Shown one piece after another: positions 62,431-64,000 of a stretch of 64,000 bases of DNA (its first letter is position 1; each line of letters begins with the position of its first letter). Origin of the DNA: Thuidium tamariscinum (Eukaryota; Streptophyta; Bryopsida; Hypnales; Thuidiaceae); the NCBI GenBank assembly GCA_947034885.2, contig OX344758.2:8000501-8064500 (forward strand). The letters run 5' to 3'. A program made the position numbers and the translations under genes. The notes under the pieces were generated by a model. That model was not told the origin of the DNA. It was given only the letters and a program-made list of their open reading frames with translations, and made no database searches.

Positions 62431-62472
62431 CCCGCCAATTCAACGGGTTTTGGACGTCAGTTCTCGTAACAC

Positions 62473-62484
62473 CATGCATGCATG
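62473..62484 (+). promoter_or_regulatory. RY-type CATGCATGCATG repeat upstream of RPB11
   Basis: CATGCATGCATG is a self-complementary tandem of the RY core CATGCATG, the binding site of plant B3-domain factors. It lies about 245 bases before the start codon. It may be incidental. Confidence 0.35.
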
Positions 62485-62728
62485 GCCTCACTTGTCAAGT
62501 CTTGCGGCTATTCCTCAAGCTCCGTCACTCCTCCCGTTTCTTGCGAGCGTTACATTTCTTGCGCAATAGACAACGCACCCACGGAAATTCGCAAGGCAAA
62601 CGATTGCCGCTTGTGTTTACTTCCAGGTTTTTCAATTGAATTCGCAATTAAAACCATTACCTGGCCGATTCAATTCAGGGATTTACAGCTTCTTAGTACA
62701 TATTACACCAGGCAGCAATCTTTACGAA

Positions 62729-63925
62729 ATGAATGCTCCCGATCGGTACGAGCGCTTCGTGGTGCCTGAGGGCGGTAAGAAGTAAGTCCAGCTGACAATG
62801 TTTACAAATGTCGTTGAATCCCAAATTCGTAATTCGACGCAATTAATTAATTCGTGCTGGCTTGCACTCGAATTGTCGCCTGAATTGTGCGTCGGCTAAT
62901 CTGTATCGAGTTTCGATTGTTTGCAGAGTGGGATACGAGAGGGACATGAAAGTGATGAATGCGGCCACTTTTACGATTCAGCGGGAGGATCACACCATCG
63001 GAAACGTTCTTCGCATGTATGATCGAGTCACTACTCGCCCTGCTGCTTCTTGATTGTTGCATTGATGCAGGTAGTTCTTGAGAATATGTATCAGTTTATG
63101 CGGATGGCTTATTTCAATTCTGCGGACCAAATTTTTATTTGCAGAGGACGGTAGCGGGGGTTTTGGGTGGGTATAATTGAGCGGGAGATTTTGTAAGCAT
63201 TGTGTGAGATTTTAAAGTCGTGTTCTGGGATTATTGACTCGATCTATTCACTGCAGAAATCTGTAGAGAAGCTCGTACGTACGTTCCCTTGCCAATTACG
63301 ATTTGTTTGCTACGGCCGAAGCGAGCTGCTGTTGTTGAACACCCTGGTGTCTTTGATTTCGCATACTCTCAATTTCGCATATGACATCTTCAATTCAATC
63401 ACCAAACCCTAGGGAATGGTTGCCACTACTGTACTGCTTTGTCAGAATGCTACAGAACTCCATACAATCATCCGCATTTTGAACGCGCAAGATTCCGAAT
63501 CTGTATAAAATATAACCTATTTGGTGCACGACAATGTGCATTGAACACAACAAATTAAAGTGCAGGAAGCACAGCGTACAGTACAATGCACATTGCCGCG
63601 TGTTCCCCTCATATTGGGATTCTGCCAATCCTTGAAAGAACCGTAGTACCTCGTGTTTTTTCTCCAGAATTTTGATAAGGGATTTCGTTTGGTCGATTTT
63701 GATTTCTTTTTAACATGAAATGTTGTTTCTTGATTCTGGAATAAAATTTGACCCCAACTGAATAATAATTTTCATCATTCGATCAATCGATGAATTGGTG
63801 TTTTTCAAACTGATTCTGGATCGATTGTCTGCAAGAGCTGCTGCAGGCAACTGCATCGGGACCCAAATGTGTTGTTCGCTGGGTACAAGCTGCCGCATCC
63901 CCTCGAATACAAGATCGTGGCGAAG
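62729..63925 (+). CDS. RPB11: RNA polymerase subunit RPB11 (5' part, three exons in window)
   Basis: Small subunit that pairs with RPB3 in the RNA polymerase II assembly platform in the nucleus; in plants the same subunit also serves Pol IV and Pol V. Exons: 62729-62781, 62927-63016, 63847-63925; introns GT-AG, with phases that join. The product begins [20 protein letters not shown] and continues [20 protein letters not shown], then [20 protein letters not shown] and YKIVAK, ending at a donor GTTAGT. The REDHTIGN and FAGYKLPHP segments are family signatures. The remaining C-terminal third lies beyond the window. The start is the first ATG giving the conserved N-terminus. Confidence 0.95.
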
Positions 63926-64000
63926 GTTAGTAAGTTGACGTTTCTCAACTCAATCCCACACTCAAGAGCAGTCCTCCTGTTGAGCTAGGTCTATCAATGG

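Noticed and set aside
62482-62769. 95-residue frame overlapping the RPB11 start
   Set aside because: It is in another frame and covers the 5' leader and first exon of RPB11, which is clearly conserved.

Overview
The window is nuclear DNA from a land plant with a large, repeat-dominated genome. It is AT-rich, and the only two intact-looking genes are multi-exon with GT-AG introns and plant-type proteins. These genes are glutamate-cysteine ligase (GSH1, complete, 15 exons, minus strand, 36993 to 31169) and the 5' part of the RNA polymerase subunit gene RPB11 (plus strand, from 62729, running off the right edge). GSH1 keeps the cysteine pair found across plants but lacks the second cysteine of the extra bridge reported from rosids, so a non-rosid is likely. 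The density of old, nested DNA transposons would suit a gymnosperm, fern or similar lineage, but the species cannot be fixed from the sequence.

Layout. Positions 1-16800 hold old repeats: an inverted pair of small elements (213-776), a 640-bp element with a GGATAC-type minisatellite (1255-1898), several copies of a 0.9-kb TTAA-flanked family, and a 149-bp CACTA-type miniature element (9065-9213). A 3.05-kb CACTA element (16812-19865) contains a TTAA element, which itself contains a 72-bp TTAA element. A Harbinger-like element lies at 20204-21146. More TTAA elements follow (22580-24484), then long stretches with nothing recognisable, a small TIR element and a 222-bp TTAA element (28935-29612), then GSH1. 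A foldback element (38471-40369) carries a nested copy of the 640-bp family.

The most notable object is a complete but decayed Mutator-like element (MULE) at 43664-55633. It has imperfect terminal inverted repeats and a perfect 10-bp target duplication, and it sits exactly at the end of a TTAA element. It carries two divergent genes. One, on the minus strand, is a MULE transposase with a DDE-type core and a SWIM zinc finger. The other, on the plus strand, has nine exons and reads as a ParB-like N-terminal domain followed by a beta-class (N4/N6 type) DNA methyltransferase fold. That domain pair is familiar from phage and bacterial proteins. Both genes are broken by stops and frameshifts. Between them lies a roughly 100-bp tandem array, each unit carrying a palindromic GCCGTTAACGGC-type core.

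A second theme is a set of repeats with TTAA duplications and ends starting CCCTAAAGG-like. These are the hallmarks of the piggyBac superfamily and would be unusual at this density in a plant. Two short relatives lie inside GSH1 introns. The rest of the window (58941-62400 and several other AT-rich blocks) shows no gene that can be supported.
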